Source: Aeromicrobium choanae (GTDB taxonomy: Bacteria; Actinomycetota; Actinomycetes; Propionibacteriales; Nocardioidaceae). Taken from it: DNA of 64,000 bases. The notes under the pieces are model-generated. The model was not told the origin of the DNA. It made no database searches and worked only from the letters and a program-made list of their open reading frames with translations. The position numbers and the translations under genes are program-made. Position 1 is the first letter of the stretch, and each line of letters starts with the position of its first letter. The DNA lies in NCBI RefSeq assembly GCF_900167475.1, contig NZ_LT796768.1:1984001-2048000 (forward strand), in the 5' to 3' direction. Shown here in pieces: positions 10,022 through 18,512 of the stretch.

Positions 10022-10581
10022 CCGAAGCACCCACGCCCTACGAGCTCGACGCCGACACGATGACCGGGGGAATGCGACCCATCCGTCAGGCCGTCCTGTC
10101 AATCGGCTCGAACCTCGGCGATCGTGCCGGCCGCCTGCAGGGCGCCGTGTCCGCCCTGGAGGACACTCCCGAGGTCACGGTCGTCGCGATCTCCTCGGTC
10201 TACGAGACCGAGCCCGTCGGTACGCCCGAAGGCTCGGGCTCCTTCCTCAACGCGGTCGTCCTCATCGACACCACGCTGACGGTGCACACGCTGCTCGACC
10301 GCGCCCTGGCGATCGAGGACGCGTTCGAGCGTGAGCGCAGCGAGCCCGGTGCCCCCCGCACGCTCGACGTCGACATCATCGTGGTCGGCGACCGCGTCGC
10401 CAACGACGACTCGCTCACCCTGCCGCACCCGCGCGCCCACGAGCGGGGCTTCGTGCTCGTGCCGTGGCTCGAGATCGATCCCGAGGGCGAGATCCCCGGT
10501 CACGGCTTCGTGGCCGACCTCGTGTCGGGCGTCGACGCCTCGGGCATCACCAAGCGCGAGGACGTCGAGATCATTCTGTGA
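10018..10581 (+). CDS. folK: 2-amino-4-hydroxy-6-hydroxymethyldihydropteridine diphosphokinase
   Basis: 187 residues from GTG 10018. LSIGSNLGDR begins the fold, then VYETEPVG and the signature RTLDVDIIVVGDR and LPHPRAHERGFVLVPWLEI. It pyrophosphorylates 6-hydroxymethyl-dihydropterin using ATP, feeding FolP. GTG 10018 is coupled to folB by a 4-bp overlap; ATG 10060, nearer the conserved start, is an alternative and would give a protein of more usual length. The membrane protein gene follows 7 bp later. Confidence 0.94.
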   Translation: MTEAPTPYELDADTMTGGMRPIRQAVLSIGSNLGDRAGRLQGAVSALEDTPEVTVVAISSVYETEPVGTPEGSGSFLNAVVLIDTTLTVHTLLDRALAIEDAFERERSEPGAPRTLDVDIIVVGDRVANDDSLTLPHPRAHERGFVLVPWLEIDPEGEIPGHGFVADLVSGVDASGITKREDVEIIL

Positions 10582-10588
10582 TCGTCCG

Positions 10589-11077
10589 ATGAGGAAGGCC
10601 CGGCGCAGCTCGCCCCTCTACGTCGCGGTGCTCATCGCGTCGGGTCTCGTCGCCGGCCGTCTGCTGCCGCCCCTCACGGTGCGGCTCGACGGCACGTCTC
10701 CTCCGGTTCCCGGCTGGGCCGCCGCGGTCGTCCTGCTGTGCGGCGCCATCGCCGTCGGAGCCCTCGCGTGGGGCACGTGGCAGAACCTCCACCGGCGCCA
10801 GCGCCGTTTCACCGCCGACCATGCGATCCGCCTGCTGGCGCTGGCCAAGGCCGCCGTGCTCGTCGGAGGCGTGTTCACCGGCGGCTACGCGGGCTATGCG
10901 CTGGCCTACCTCGGCTCGTCCACCGAGCTCGGCGAGCTGAGGTTCTGGCGCGCCGGCGCCGCCGCGGCGGCGGCCCTGCTCCTGCTGATCGCCGCGCTCG
11001 TCCTCGAGTGGACCTGCCGTCTCCCGTCCGACGACGACGAGGAGACCGCGTCCGAGGCCGGCCCCGCTCCAGCCTGA
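10589..11077 (+). CDS. DUF3180 membrane protein
   Basis: 162 residues with four predicted membrane segments (about 8-25, 42-62, 85-110 and 125-145) and an acidic C-terminal tail. The DUF3180 family sits directly after folK in many actinobacteria (Rv3605c in M. tuberculosis). Function is unknown. ATG 10589 is 7 bp after folK and is the last gene of the ftsH-fol run. Confidence 0.88.
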   Translation: MRKARRSSPLYVAVLIASGLVAGRLLPPLTVRLDGTSPPVPGWAAAVVLLCGAIAVGALAWGTWQNLHRRQRRFTADHAIRLLALAKAAVLVGGVFTGGYAGYALAYLGSSTELGELRFWRAGAAAAAALLLLIAALVLEWTCRLPSDDDEETASEAGPAPA

Positions 11078-11149
11078 CGGCCCTCCACTGATCCGACGCA
11101 CACTCTGGTGGGCGTCTGCGAGGTCTGGCATCGTCGTCCTCCAGTCGTC

Positions 11150-11365
11150 ATGTTCGCGATGGTGGGCTTGGTGACGGGCTCGTTCACCCGGGTCCTGCGC
11201 GCCGAGATCGGCGGGGTGAACGCGCGAATCGACGGGTTGCGTGGCGAGATGAGCGCGGGGTTCGAGCGCGTGGACGAGCAGTTCCGCCGCGTGGACGACA
11301 GGCTCGATCACCTCGATCGCGATGTCCAGGCGCTGGCGCGTCAGGTCTTCGACCGGCCCGAGTGA
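11150..11365 (+). CDS. Small coiled-coil protein of unknown function
   Basis: 71 residues from ATG 11150, or 85 from the in-frame GTG 11108. A short hydrophobic start (MFAMVGLVTGSF) is followed by a repeating heptad-like helix, in which RID, RVDEQF, RVDDRLDHLD and RDVQALARQV recur every seven residues. The pattern resembles short actinobacterial coiled-coil proteins and the tails of some tail-anchored or DUF1640-like proteins, but I do not recognise a family. No ribosome site is clear at either start. It lies between DUF3180 and the convergent TagE-like gene, 1 bp from the latter's end. Confidence 0.5.
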   Translation: MFAMVGLVTGSFTRVLRAEIGGVNARIDGLRGEMSAGFERVDEQFRRVDDRLDHLDRDVQALARQVFDRPE

Positions 11366-11366
11366 C

Positions 11367-13091
11367 CTAGCGGCCGCGCTGCCACCAGCGTCGCTGCGGC
11401 ACGGCCTGCTGCCAGGAGAAGTTCTGCCAGGTCAGCAGCAGTCGCTCGTGCGCGCCCTTCGGTGCGCGGCCCGCCCGGATCTCGAAGGCCATGCCCTCGT
11501 GCTCGACGGATGTGGTGAGGTCCGTGGGGGCGTCGTCGCCCGGCTGCCACGCCTGCCAGCGCAGCTGCACCTCGCCGAGGTCTCCCTCGCCGTCCACCCA
11601 GACGACGGCCGAGCGCCCCTCGAAGTCCACGGCGACGTCCCCCACGTCCACACGCTCGGCCTTGCGAGCCAGTGCGTCGCGCGCCACCTGCGCCCAGTCG
11701 GCGAGGAACGACTCGTGGCCGTGGGCGATGGCCCCGGCGCGGGCGCGCGGGCGCATCGCCTCGAGCCGCTCGCGGTCGGCGAGCAGGTCGAGCGTCGCGT
11801 GGGCCAGGCGGGCCGCGTCACCCGCGGGCACGAGCACCCCGTCCACGCCCGACTCGATCTGCTCGGCCGGGCCGTAGGGCACGTCGAACGCCAGTACCGG
11901 GCACTCGCGCATCCGCGCCTCGAGGATGAACAGCCCGTAGCCCTCGAAGCGGCTGGTCAGCCACGCGAGGTCGGCCTCCCAGAGCCGGTCGGCGGCATCG
12001 GGCACGTGCCCGTGGAAGACCACCCGGTCGGCCACGTCGCGCTGCGCGGCACGGGCCCGCAGCCTCTCCTCCTCGTCGCCGTCGCCGTAGATCTCCAGCG
12101 TCGCGGTGGGGTGCCGTGGGGCGACCAGAGCGAAGGCGTCGATCGCCCGGTCCAGCTGCTTCTGCGGGTGCAGGCGCGCGATCACGACGATGCGTCCGGG
12201 CACGCGTGCCGGTGCGGGGGAGGGCGGCTCGACGGCCTCGACCGGGTTGGCCACCACGTGGAACTGCGGCAGGTCGCCGAACCGCAGCCGCAGGTCGTGC
12301 CGCTGGCGCTCGGTGAGGGTGTTGAGCGCGTCGAACCGGTCCACGTGCTCCAGCGACGACGCGTAGGAGGGTTCGATCGGCGAGTCCCAGCGGCGATCGC
12401 CGCGCAGGTGGGGGTTGTGCATCTGGTGCATCAGCACGAAGCGCGGGTCGTCCAGCAGGCCGAGCTCCTCAGCGACGAACCGGCTGTCGCTCACGAGGAG
12501 CACCGCGCCGTCCTCGGGAGCCAGCTGCCGGGTCCACCAGCGCCACAGGTCGCCGAGGCCTTCGCCGGCCAGCACGACGCGACCGCTGCGGTCGAGCACG
12601 CGCGTGTCGCCGTCCATCACGTCGGGGGGCGTGAACGCGTAGGTCGTGCCGTCGGGCCGCAGGTACTCCCACGTGGTCTCGGTGCCCGAGGCGTCGAGAT
12701 GGCGCCGCCGCCACGTGTAGCCGTCCTCGACGTCGTCCTCGGTGCTGGAGCCGGGCGCGATCGGGCAGGTCTCGACGGCGGGAAGCGCGCCCAGGTCCCG
12801 CTCGCGGAGGTCCTCGTGCAGGTTGAGCATCCGGCTCTCGGGCAGCAGCAGGCCGTCGGCCAGCAGGCCCGCGCGGATCGGCTCGTACGAGGGCACCGGG
12901 TTGTACGTCAGGATCGGGAAGTCGAGCCCGGCCGCGACGAAGAGGCGGTGGCGCAGCAGGACCATGCGGGTCTGGCCGCCGGCGCCGAGGCGGACGTTGC
13001 CCACGACCGAGAACCAGGCCCCGTCGGGAAAGCTCGTGGCCGGCTCGCCCGGTGCAGCAGCGGAAGGCGACACGCGGCGAGCGTATAGCAT
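11367..13091 (-). CDS. Glycosyltransferase, GT4 type, TagE-like (wall glycopolymer)
   Basis: 574 residues. The N-terminal third (FSVVGNVRLGAGGQTRMVLLR, then DFPILTYNP) resembles TagE/poly(glycerol-phosphate) glucosyltransferases. A GT-B C-terminal domain follows with IVVIARLHPQKQLDRAI and the EARMRECPVLAFD donor-binding region. The last 95 residues form a beta-rich tail resembling those of teichoic-acid enzymes. It probably transfers a sugar from a nucleotide donor onto a surface phosphopolymer at the cytoplasmic face. ATG 13091 is the longest start; GTG at codon 7 is possible. It is divergent from the first CDP-glycerol-type gene, with 38 bp between the starts. The exact acceptor is unknown. 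Confidence 0.78.
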   Translation of the reverse strand: MLYARRVSPSAAAPGEPATSFPDGAWFSVVGNVRLGAGGQTRMVLLRHRLFVAAGLDFPILTYNPVPSYEPIRAGLLADGLLLPESRMLNLHEDLRERDLGALPAVETCPIAPGSSTEDDVEDGYTWRRRHLDASGTETTWEYLRPDGTTYAFTPPDVMDGDTRVLDRSGRVVLAGEGLGDLWRWWTRQLAPEDGAVLLVSDSRFVAEELGLLDDPRFVLMHQMHNPHLRGDRRWDSPIEPSYASSLEHVDRFDALNTLTERQRHDLRLRFGDLPQFHVVANPVEAVEPPSPAPARVPGRIVVIARLHPQKQLDRAIDAFALVAPRHPTATLEIYGDGDEEERLRARAAQRDVADRVVFHGHVPDAADRLWEADLAWLTSRFEGYGLFILEARMRECPVLAFDVPYGPAEQIESGVDGVLVPAGDAARLAHATLDLLADRERLEAMRPRARAGAIAHGHESFLADWAQVARDALARKAERVDVGDVAVDFEGRSAVVWVDGEGDLGEVQLRWQAWQPGDDAPTDLTTSVEHEGMAFEIRAGRAPKGAHERLLLTWQNFSWQQAVPQRRWWQRGR

Positions 13092-13129
13092 CGACGCCGT
13101 CCGGGATGTTCGGCGAAGGCGTAGGTGAC
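13084..13129. promoter_or_regulatory. Divergent start region of the wall-polymer genes
   Basis: Only 38 bp separate the TagE-like start (13091, minus) from ATG 13130 (plus). TATAGC at 13084-13089 could serve as a plus-strand -10 lying inside the start of the minus gene. AGGTG at 13123-13127 is the ribosome site for ATG 13130. The two genes cannot have fully separate promoters here. Confidence 0.4.
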
Positions 13130-15361
13130 ATGGGCAGGCTGCGGTCGCTCTCGCGGCGGGTGCTGGACCTCGCGACGGGTCCGGCGAAGCCCCTCGACGT
13201 GTTCGTCAAGGAGTTCCCTCCGCTCGTCCGGCGACTCCCGAAGGACCTCGACGGCAGCGTCGAGGCCGATCTCCGCGCCGGGCTGTCCGACCTGCTTCAG
13301 GGTGTCGACCGCGGCGCGCTCGTGCGCCGCGTCCCCTCCTGGGCGAAGGTCGCGCTGCACCACCTCGAGCACGGCGACGCCGATGCCCTCCACGCCGCAC
13401 TCAACCGGGGCCTGCTCGACGTGCGCCAGCACGCCGCCGGGGTGCACGAGGGCGAGCCGACGGTCCACCTGCCCGGCTGGGACGACCCCGCCATCCCTCG
13501 TGAGGCGTTCGTGCTGGCCGACTCCGAGACCCGTTTCGCCGGCGAGGTGGTCCGGTCCCGCGTGGTGGGCGATCGCTTCGAGGCCGTGTTCCGCGCCGGC
13601 TTCGCCCACATCGACGCGCCGGGTGAGGTTCCGGAGCTGACCGTCCTGACACCGGGTGTGCGGGTCGAGTGGACCGGCGAGACCTCCGGGCACCGCGGAG
13701 GTCCGGCGATGTGGCGCGAGACCTACGACCGCAGCACGTGGGCCATCGCCGTGCCCCTGTCGCGGCTCGGCCCGGAGCAGGCGCTCGAGCTGGAGGTGGA
13801 GGTCCGCCTCGCCGGCCGCACCGCCTCCGGTCGCATCGGCCTGGTCGCGGAGCCCGAGCCGATCGGTCCGGTCGTCGACACGATCTCGCTGGAGCGCGGC
13901 ACGATCGTGGTCAGCGGTCGTGGCCTCGACGCCGCGCCCACGCTCGAGTCCGCCGGGCTCACCCTCACCACCGTCGAGTTCACCCGGCTGGGCTCGAGCT
14001 TCCGGGCCGTCTTCCCCGCCACCGCCGACCGATGGGGTCGTGGCGCCCTGCCCCTGCCCGTGGGCGACTACGCCGTCGTGGCCGGTGAGACGACGCTGCC
14101 ACTCGCGGCCGACCTCGTGGGCTGGCCCACCGACCTCGTCGACGGTCCCCTCGTCGGCCACACCACCGACGTCGGCCTGCGCCTGATCAAGCCGCGACAG
14201 CCCGACGAGAACACCATGTACGGCCAGCGCGACCTGCGCGAGGCGTACGACGCGCTCGAGGTCGACGTGGACCCGCGTGCCGCGATGCTCCAGTGCTACT
14301 GGGCCGAGGTGGCCACCGACAGCCAGGCCGCGATCCACCGCGAGCTGCACCGCCGCAACCCGCGGATGCGGCTCTACTGGGGCACCGTCGACCACTCCGT
14401 GCCGCTGCCCGAGGGCGCCAAGCGCGTCGTCGCGGGCACCCGTGAGTGGTACTCCGCGCTGGCCGCGTCGAAGTACCTCGTGAAGAACACCGAAGTCGGC
14501 GCCTACACGCGCCTGCGGCCCGGGCAGGTGTACCTGCAGACGTTCCACGGCCAGCCGTTCAAGCGGATGGGCCGGCCCGACTTCGTGCGCCGCATGGCGC
14601 CCTGGCGGGCGCAGTTCGAGGCGACCGACCGGCGGTCGGCGTACTGGCACGTGATCTGCCTGCCGTATCCCGAGGCGGCCGAGTTCTACCGCGAGGCCTA
14701 CGACTGGGAAGGTCCGGCGTTCGACCACGGCCTGCCGCGCACGGACTCGCTGCTGGACGAGGACGCCGCGGAGGTGCGTCGAGCGACGCGTCGCCTGCTG
14801 GGCATCCGCGACGACCAGGTGGCCGTCCTGCACGCCACCACGTGGCGCGAGGACCTCTCACGCGGCGACAACACGTCGGCCGACCCGAACCTCCTCGACG
14901 TGAAGGCGCTCTCCGAGGAGCTCGGCGACGACGTGGTCGTGCTGCAGCGCAGCCACCACTCCGTCGCGCGGTCCGACCAGCGGCACGGCAGTGGGGGAGG
15001 GGTCGTCGACGTCACCGACCACCCCGAGATCAACGACCTCGTGCTGGCGTCCGATCTCGCGATCCTGGACTATTCGTCGCTGCGGTTCGACTACGCGATC
15101 ACCGGCAAGCCGATGGTCTTCTTCGTGCCCGACCTGGAGAAGTACGAGCAGGAGCTGCGCGGATTCCTGTTCCCCTTCGAGGACTCCGCGCCGGGGCCGG
15201 TGGTGCGCGACTCGGGCGAGCTGGCGGCGCTCGTGCGCGACACCTCGTGGGTGCCCGAGCACGCCGACGCGTACGCGGCGTTCAACGAGCGGTTCAACCG
15301 GTTCCACGACGGGCACGCTGCCGAGCGGGTCGTCGACGGGCTCCTCGGGTGGGACGCGTGA
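13130..15361 (+). CDS. CDP-glycerol glycerophosphotransferase family protein 1
   Basis: 743 residues. The C-terminal half (about 360-740) is the glycerophosphotransferase GT-B-like domain, with QTFHGQPFKRMG, HATTWRED, LDYSSLRFDY and a KPMVFFVPDLEKYEQE loop that match TagF/TagB enzymes. The first 330 residues have no recognisable catalytic motif and look like beta-rich accessory domains. It likely transfers glycerol-phosphate or another polyol phosphate from a CDP-activated donor to build a wall polymer at the cytoplasmic membrane face. ATG 13130 has AGGTG just upstream; in-frame starts further up overlap the divergent gene. Its stop overlaps the GT2 start by 4 bp. Confidence 0.85.
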   Translation: MGRLRSLSRRVLDLATGPAKPLDVFVKEFPPLVRRLPKDLDGSVEADLRAGLSDLLQGVDRGALVRRVPSWAKVALHHLEHGDADALHAALNRGLLDVRQHAAGVHEGEPTVHLPGWDDPAIPREAFVLADSETRFAGEVVRSRVVGDRFEAVFRAGFAHIDAPGEVPELTVLTPGVRVEWTGETSGHRGGPAMWRETYDRSTWAIAVPLSRLGPEQALELEVEVRLAGRTASGRIGLVAEPEPIGPVVDTISLERGTIVVSGRGLDAAPTLESAGLTLTTVEFTRLGSSFRAVFPATADRWGRGALPLPVGDYAVVAGETTLPLAADLVGWPTDLVDGPLVGHTTDVGLRLIKPRQPDENTMYGQRDLREAYDALEVDVDPRAAMLQCYWAEVATDSQAAIHRELHRRNPRMRLYWGTVDHSVPLPEGAKRVVAGTREWYSALAASKYLVKNTEVGAYTRLRPGQVYLQTFHGQPFKRMGRPDFVRRMAPWRAQFEATDRRSAYWHVICLPYPEAAEFYREAYDWEGPAFDHGLPRTDSLLDEDAAEVRRATRRLLGIRDDQVAVLHATTWREDLSRGDNTSADPNLLDVKALSEELGDDVVVLQRSHHSVARSDQRHGSGGGVVDVTDHPEINDLVLASDLAILDYSSLRFDYAITGKPMVFFVPDLEKYEQELRGFLFPFEDSAPGPVVRDSGELAALVRDTSWVPEHADAYAAFNERFNRFHDGHAAERVVDGLLGWDA

Positions 15362-17148
15362 GGCTGTTCCGGCGCGCGGCTCCCGAGCCGCTGCTGAGTG
15401 TCATCGTGCCCGTGTACAACGTCGAGGAGTACTTGGCGGAGTGCCTCGACTCGATCCTGGACTGGGCGGCCGCACCGCTCGAGGTGATCGTGGTCGACGA
15501 CGGGTCTCCCGACGGCAGTGCCAAGATCGCTCGGAAGTACGCGCGGCGCGACCCTCGGGTCAAGGTCGTGACGCGTCCGAACGGCGGACTGAGCGCGGCG
15601 CGGATGACGGGCGTCGAACACGCCACCGCGCCGTACCTGACGTTCGTCGACTCTGACGACATGGTGACGAGGGACGGAGGTTTCGACGCAGCATTGACAT
15701 CGCTCGAAGGCTCCGGTTCCGACTATGCGCTCCTGCCTTACCGGCAGTTCCGCGATGTGGACGCCCCGAGCCCCACGCCGCCCTGGGTAGTCGAGTTCTA
15801 CGCCGACGGGTCACGAACCGTCGTGGCGCACGAGCAGCCGGAGATCCTGGCGCAAGCGACGGCCTGGTCGAAGGTCTATCGGCGAGCCTTCTGGGACCGG
15901 GCGGGGCTCGCGTTTCGGGAGGGTGTCCTCTACGAGGACCAGGAGGTCACGGCCCAGGCCTACGCGGCGGCCGAGCACGTCGACCTGGTGGCGGTACCGA
16001 CTTACCTGTGGCGCGTGCGCCCGGGTTCGATCACCCGCGAGGCGACGGAACGGTCGATCGGCGCCTTCTTCGACGCAATCACGCTGAGTCTCGAAGCGCT
16101 TGACGGCGTGCCCGGCGCTCGCGCCGCACGCGCGTCGCAGGTGCTGTCGAACGACGTGCCACGGTACCTGCGCACGCTCGCGAAGGTGACGGACGAGGGC
16201 TATCGCGACCGGCTGTTCCGGGGCGCTCTCGACCTCTTGGCCGAGCCCGCCATCGACCTTGCGCACGCTCCGGCCGAGGCGCGCGTGGTCTACGCGCTGC
16301 TCCGGGCCGGACGCACGTCGGACGTGGCGGTGTTCGTGGAGCAGGGCGGCTTCGATCTGCCCTCGTTGCGGTCTGACCAGACCGGCGGCGCGCCGGCGCT
16401 GGTCTTCCCGTTCACCGGTGACCCTGACGTGCCCGACGAGGCGCGCGTCCTGTCCCAGCGGCAGACGCCGCTGGACGCCACGATCCTGCGGGCACGACTG
16501 GACGAGAGCGGTCTGCGCCTGACCGTCGCCGCGTGGCTGCGGCACCTCGACGGTGGCGCCCCGACGTGCCGCGCTTGGCTGCGCGACGTCACGGGCTGGG
16601 AGCGAGAGTTCACCGTGACTCCGTCGGACGAGTTCATCGGTCACCGCACCCGGACGACGCGGCGCAGCAACGAGGACAGCGTCTGGGAGCTTGACCTCCC
16701 ACTGCCGGACCTCGACGACGTGGACACCTCGCACCTGGTCGTCGAGGTCAGCCATCACGGACGGACGCGGAGCGACATCGTCAGAAGCATCGACCCGACG
16801 GGCTCGGCGGCAGCGCGCCAGAGCGTGGGTGGCCTCGCGCTGACGGGCGTCGAGCCGTGGGGACTCGACCGCGGCCGAGACGTTGTGCTGTGGAAGGGCG
16901 ACCTCGTCGATCCGGCCGACGTGGAGATCCCGACCGAGATCGGGGAGCACGAGGTGCCCGGTCGGCTGGTCGACCAGGCGCTGGCGCTCCAGCTGCCGTG
17001 GGACTTCGAGCTGGAGGACCGGCAGGGCTATCTCGCGCTCGCGGGGTCGCGCCGGCTGAAGGTGGTCGTGCAGCCGAAGGTGCCGCGCGAGCAACTCACG
17101 TTCTGGTGGCAGCGTGATCACGCGGGCGAGCAGGAATCTCCCGAATGA
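15358..17148 (+). CDS. GT2 family glycosyltransferase with long C-terminal region (TarS-like layout)
   Basis: 596 residues. The N-terminal GT-A domain has SVIVPVYNVEEYL, EVIVVDDGSPDGS and the DxD region TFVDSDD, and LYEDQEV fits the catalytic-base region. After about residue 330 come a helical linker and two or more beta-rich segments, an arrangement like staphylococcal TarS, which adds GlcNAc to wall teichoic acid. GTG 15358 overlaps the previous stop (GTGA), so the two are coupled. Codon choice looks less G+C-biased than in its neighbours, hinting at recent acquisition. The acceptor and sugar are inferred from context only. Confidence 0.82.
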   Translation: MRLFRRAAPEPLLSVIVPVYNVEEYLAECLDSILDWAAAPLEVIVVDDGSPDGSAKIARKYARRDPRVKVVTRPNGGLSAARMTGVEHATAPYLTFVDSDDMVTRDGGFDAALTSLEGSGSDYALLPYRQFRDVDAPSPTPPWVVEFYADGSRTVVAHEQPEILAQATAWSKVYRRAFWDRAGLAFREGVLYEDQEVTAQAYAAAEHVDLVAVPTYLWRVRPGSITREATERSIGAFFDAITLSLEALDGVPGARAARASQVLSNDVPRYLRTLAKVTDEGYRDRLFRGALDLLAEPAIDLAHAPAEARVVYALLRAGRTSDVAVFVEQGGFDLPSLRSDQTGGAPALVFPFTGDPDVPDEARVLSQRQTPLDATILRARLDESGLRLTVAAWLRHLDGGAPTCRAWLRDVTGWEREFTVTPSDEFIGHRTRTTRRSNEDSVWELDLPLPDLDDVDTSHLVVEVSHHGRTRSDIVRSIDPTGSAAARQSVGGLALTGVEPWGLDRGRDVVLWKGDLVDPADVEIPTEIGEHEVPGRLVDQALALQLPWDFELEDRQGYLALAGSRRLKVVVQPKVPREQLTFWWQRDHAGEQESPE

Positions 17149-17151
17149 TGC

Positions 17152-17180
17152 TTGTTGTGTTGGGCCCAATGCAGTAGACT
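17152..17180 (+). promoter_or_regulatory. Promoter of the HNH/DUF222 gene
   Basis: -35 TTGTTG (17152-17157) and -10 TAGACT (17175-17180) are separated by 17 bp. A GGGGGAC ribosome site lies just before ATG 17212. This is the clearest two-box promoter in the window and shows the gene has its own transcription unit. Confidence 0.65.
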
Positions 17181-17211
17181 CAGAACATCAGTTCGAGTCG
17201 TCGGGGGACGC

Positions 17212-18477
17212 ATGCATCGGGTGTTCAGTCAGATCGAGTCGGGGCCGCTGGCCCTCGACGCGGCGCTGGCGTGCGACCTGAGCGAGCTCACCGCCGACGA
17301 GCTGGTCCGGCTGAACCGCTTGGCGCAGGATCTCGTCCGCAAAGCGACCGCGCTGGGGCTGGCCGCGATGGCCGAGGCCTCGCGCGCCGAGGCCCACAAG
17401 AACGCCGGCGAGCTGTCGATGACCGCGCTGGTGGCGAAGGAGGCGGGCGTCTCGCGGCGGGAAGCCGCGCAGCAGGTCCGCCTCGCGCAGCAACTCGACG
17501 CCGCGCCCGTCCTGCGCGAGTCGCTCGGTCGCGCCGGCATGTCCACCGACAAGGCGCGCATCGTCTCCGACGCCCTGCAGGACCTGCCCGCCGATCTCAC
17601 CGCCGAGGAGCGTCGCGCCGTCGAGTGCGACCTCACCGCGGCCGCACCCGACCTCCCGCTGGAGCAGCTGCGGCGCAAGGCCCGCCGGGCGGTCGAGGTG
17701 GTCGACGTCCACCGCGCCGACACGATCGAGAACCGTCAGGTCGAGCAGGCCGAGCGTCGCCAGGCCACGCAGGTGTCGTTCTGGATGTCCCGCCCCGATG
17801 CCGAGACCGGCATGGTCAAGGGTGGCTTCGAGGTCGACGCCGTCACCGGCGACGTCCTGCGCTCCCTCATGGACTCGGCCACGTCGCCCCGCAAGCAGGA
17901 CGGCGCCCCGGATCGTCCCCACGCTCAGGGCGAGGCGTTCGTCCAGCTCGTGCGCCACCTGCCGAAGGACGGCTTCGGCAACCACGGCGGCATTCCGGCC
18001 ACGCTCGTGGTCACGGTCGACGAGGCCACGCTGCGTGGCAGCACCGACCGCGCCGGGGTCACCGAGCACGGCACCACCGTCTCGGCCGGGCAGCTGCGCC
18101 GGCTCGCCTGCGATGCCGGAATCCTGCCGGCGGTCATGGGCAGCGGGTCGAAGGCGCTCGACCTGGGTCGCGAGGAGCGCTACCACTCGGTGCCGCAGCG
18201 ACGAGCCCTCGCGCTCCGCGACCTCGGCTGCGCGTTCCCCGGCTGCGACCGGCCGCCCGGCTGGTGCGAGAGCCACCACCTCGTTCCGTGGTCGCGCGGC
18301 GGGCCCACCACCGTCGACGACGGAGTGCTGCTCTGCTCGCGCCACCACCACGAGGTCCACGACCGTGGATGGGAGCTCCGGCTCCACCCGATCGACCGCA
18401 TCGTCGAGTTCCGGCGACGTCCCGCCGAGCCCTGGCGACGCAACCACCACTACCGTCCCCTGACGCTCACCGGGTGA
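17212..18477 (+). CDS. HNH endonuclease with DUF222 domain (13E12-repeat family)
   Basis: 421 residues. The long helical N-terminal DUF222 region (about 20-300) is followed by a C-terminal HNH nuclease domain with CAFPGCDRPP, CESHHLVPWSRGG and LLCSRHHHEVHD, giving both the zinc-binding Cys residues and the His-Asn/His core. The family is multicopy in many actinobacterial genomes and corresponds to the 13E12 repeat proteins of Mycobacterium; its role is unclear and mobility is suspected. It has its own promoter and lies between two wall-polymer transferases without functional relation, consistent with insertion. No inverted ends or target duplication were found. Confidence 0.87.
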   Translation: MHRVFSQIESGPLALDAALACDLSELTADELVRLNRLAQDLVRKATALGLAAMAEASRAEAHKNAGELSMTALVAKEAGVSRREAAQQVRLAQQLDAAPVLRESLGRAGMSTDKARIVSDALQDLPADLTAEERRAVECDLTAAAPDLPLEQLRRKARRAVEVVDVHRADTIENRQVEQAERRQATQVSFWMSRPDAETGMVKGGFEVDAVTGDVLRSLMDSATSPRKQDGAPDRPHAQGEAFVQLVRHLPKDGFGNHGGIPATLVVTVDEATLRGSTDRAGVTEHGTTVSAGQLRRLACDAGILPAVMGSGSKALDLGREERYHSVPQRRALALRDLGCAFPGCDRPPGWCESHHLVPWSRGGPTTVDDGVLLCSRHHHEVHDRGWELRLHPIDRIVEFRRRPAEPWRRNHHYRPLTLTG

Positions 18478-18500
18478 CGAGCGCGACCCGCCCGGATCGG

Positions 18501-18512
18501 TAGGTTGAGCGG
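18501..18512 (+). promoter_or_regulatory. Leaderless promoter of the second CDP-glycerol-type gene
   Basis: TAGGTT at 18501-18506 is followed by 6 nt and ATG 18513. This separates the gene from the HNH unit. Confidence 0.6.

Noticed and set aside
11095..11120. Weak GACGC/GCGTC inverted repeat after DUF3180
   Set aside because: Only 5-bp arms; expected by chance in G+C-rich DNA.
12908..14833. 641-codon minus-strand frame
   Set aside because: It spans the divergent promoter and the 13130 gene in antisense and lacks any motif.
17190..17205. GTTCGAGTC resembling a tRNA T-loop
   Set aside because: There is no acceptor, D- or anticodon arm around it; it lies between a good promoter and the HNH start.
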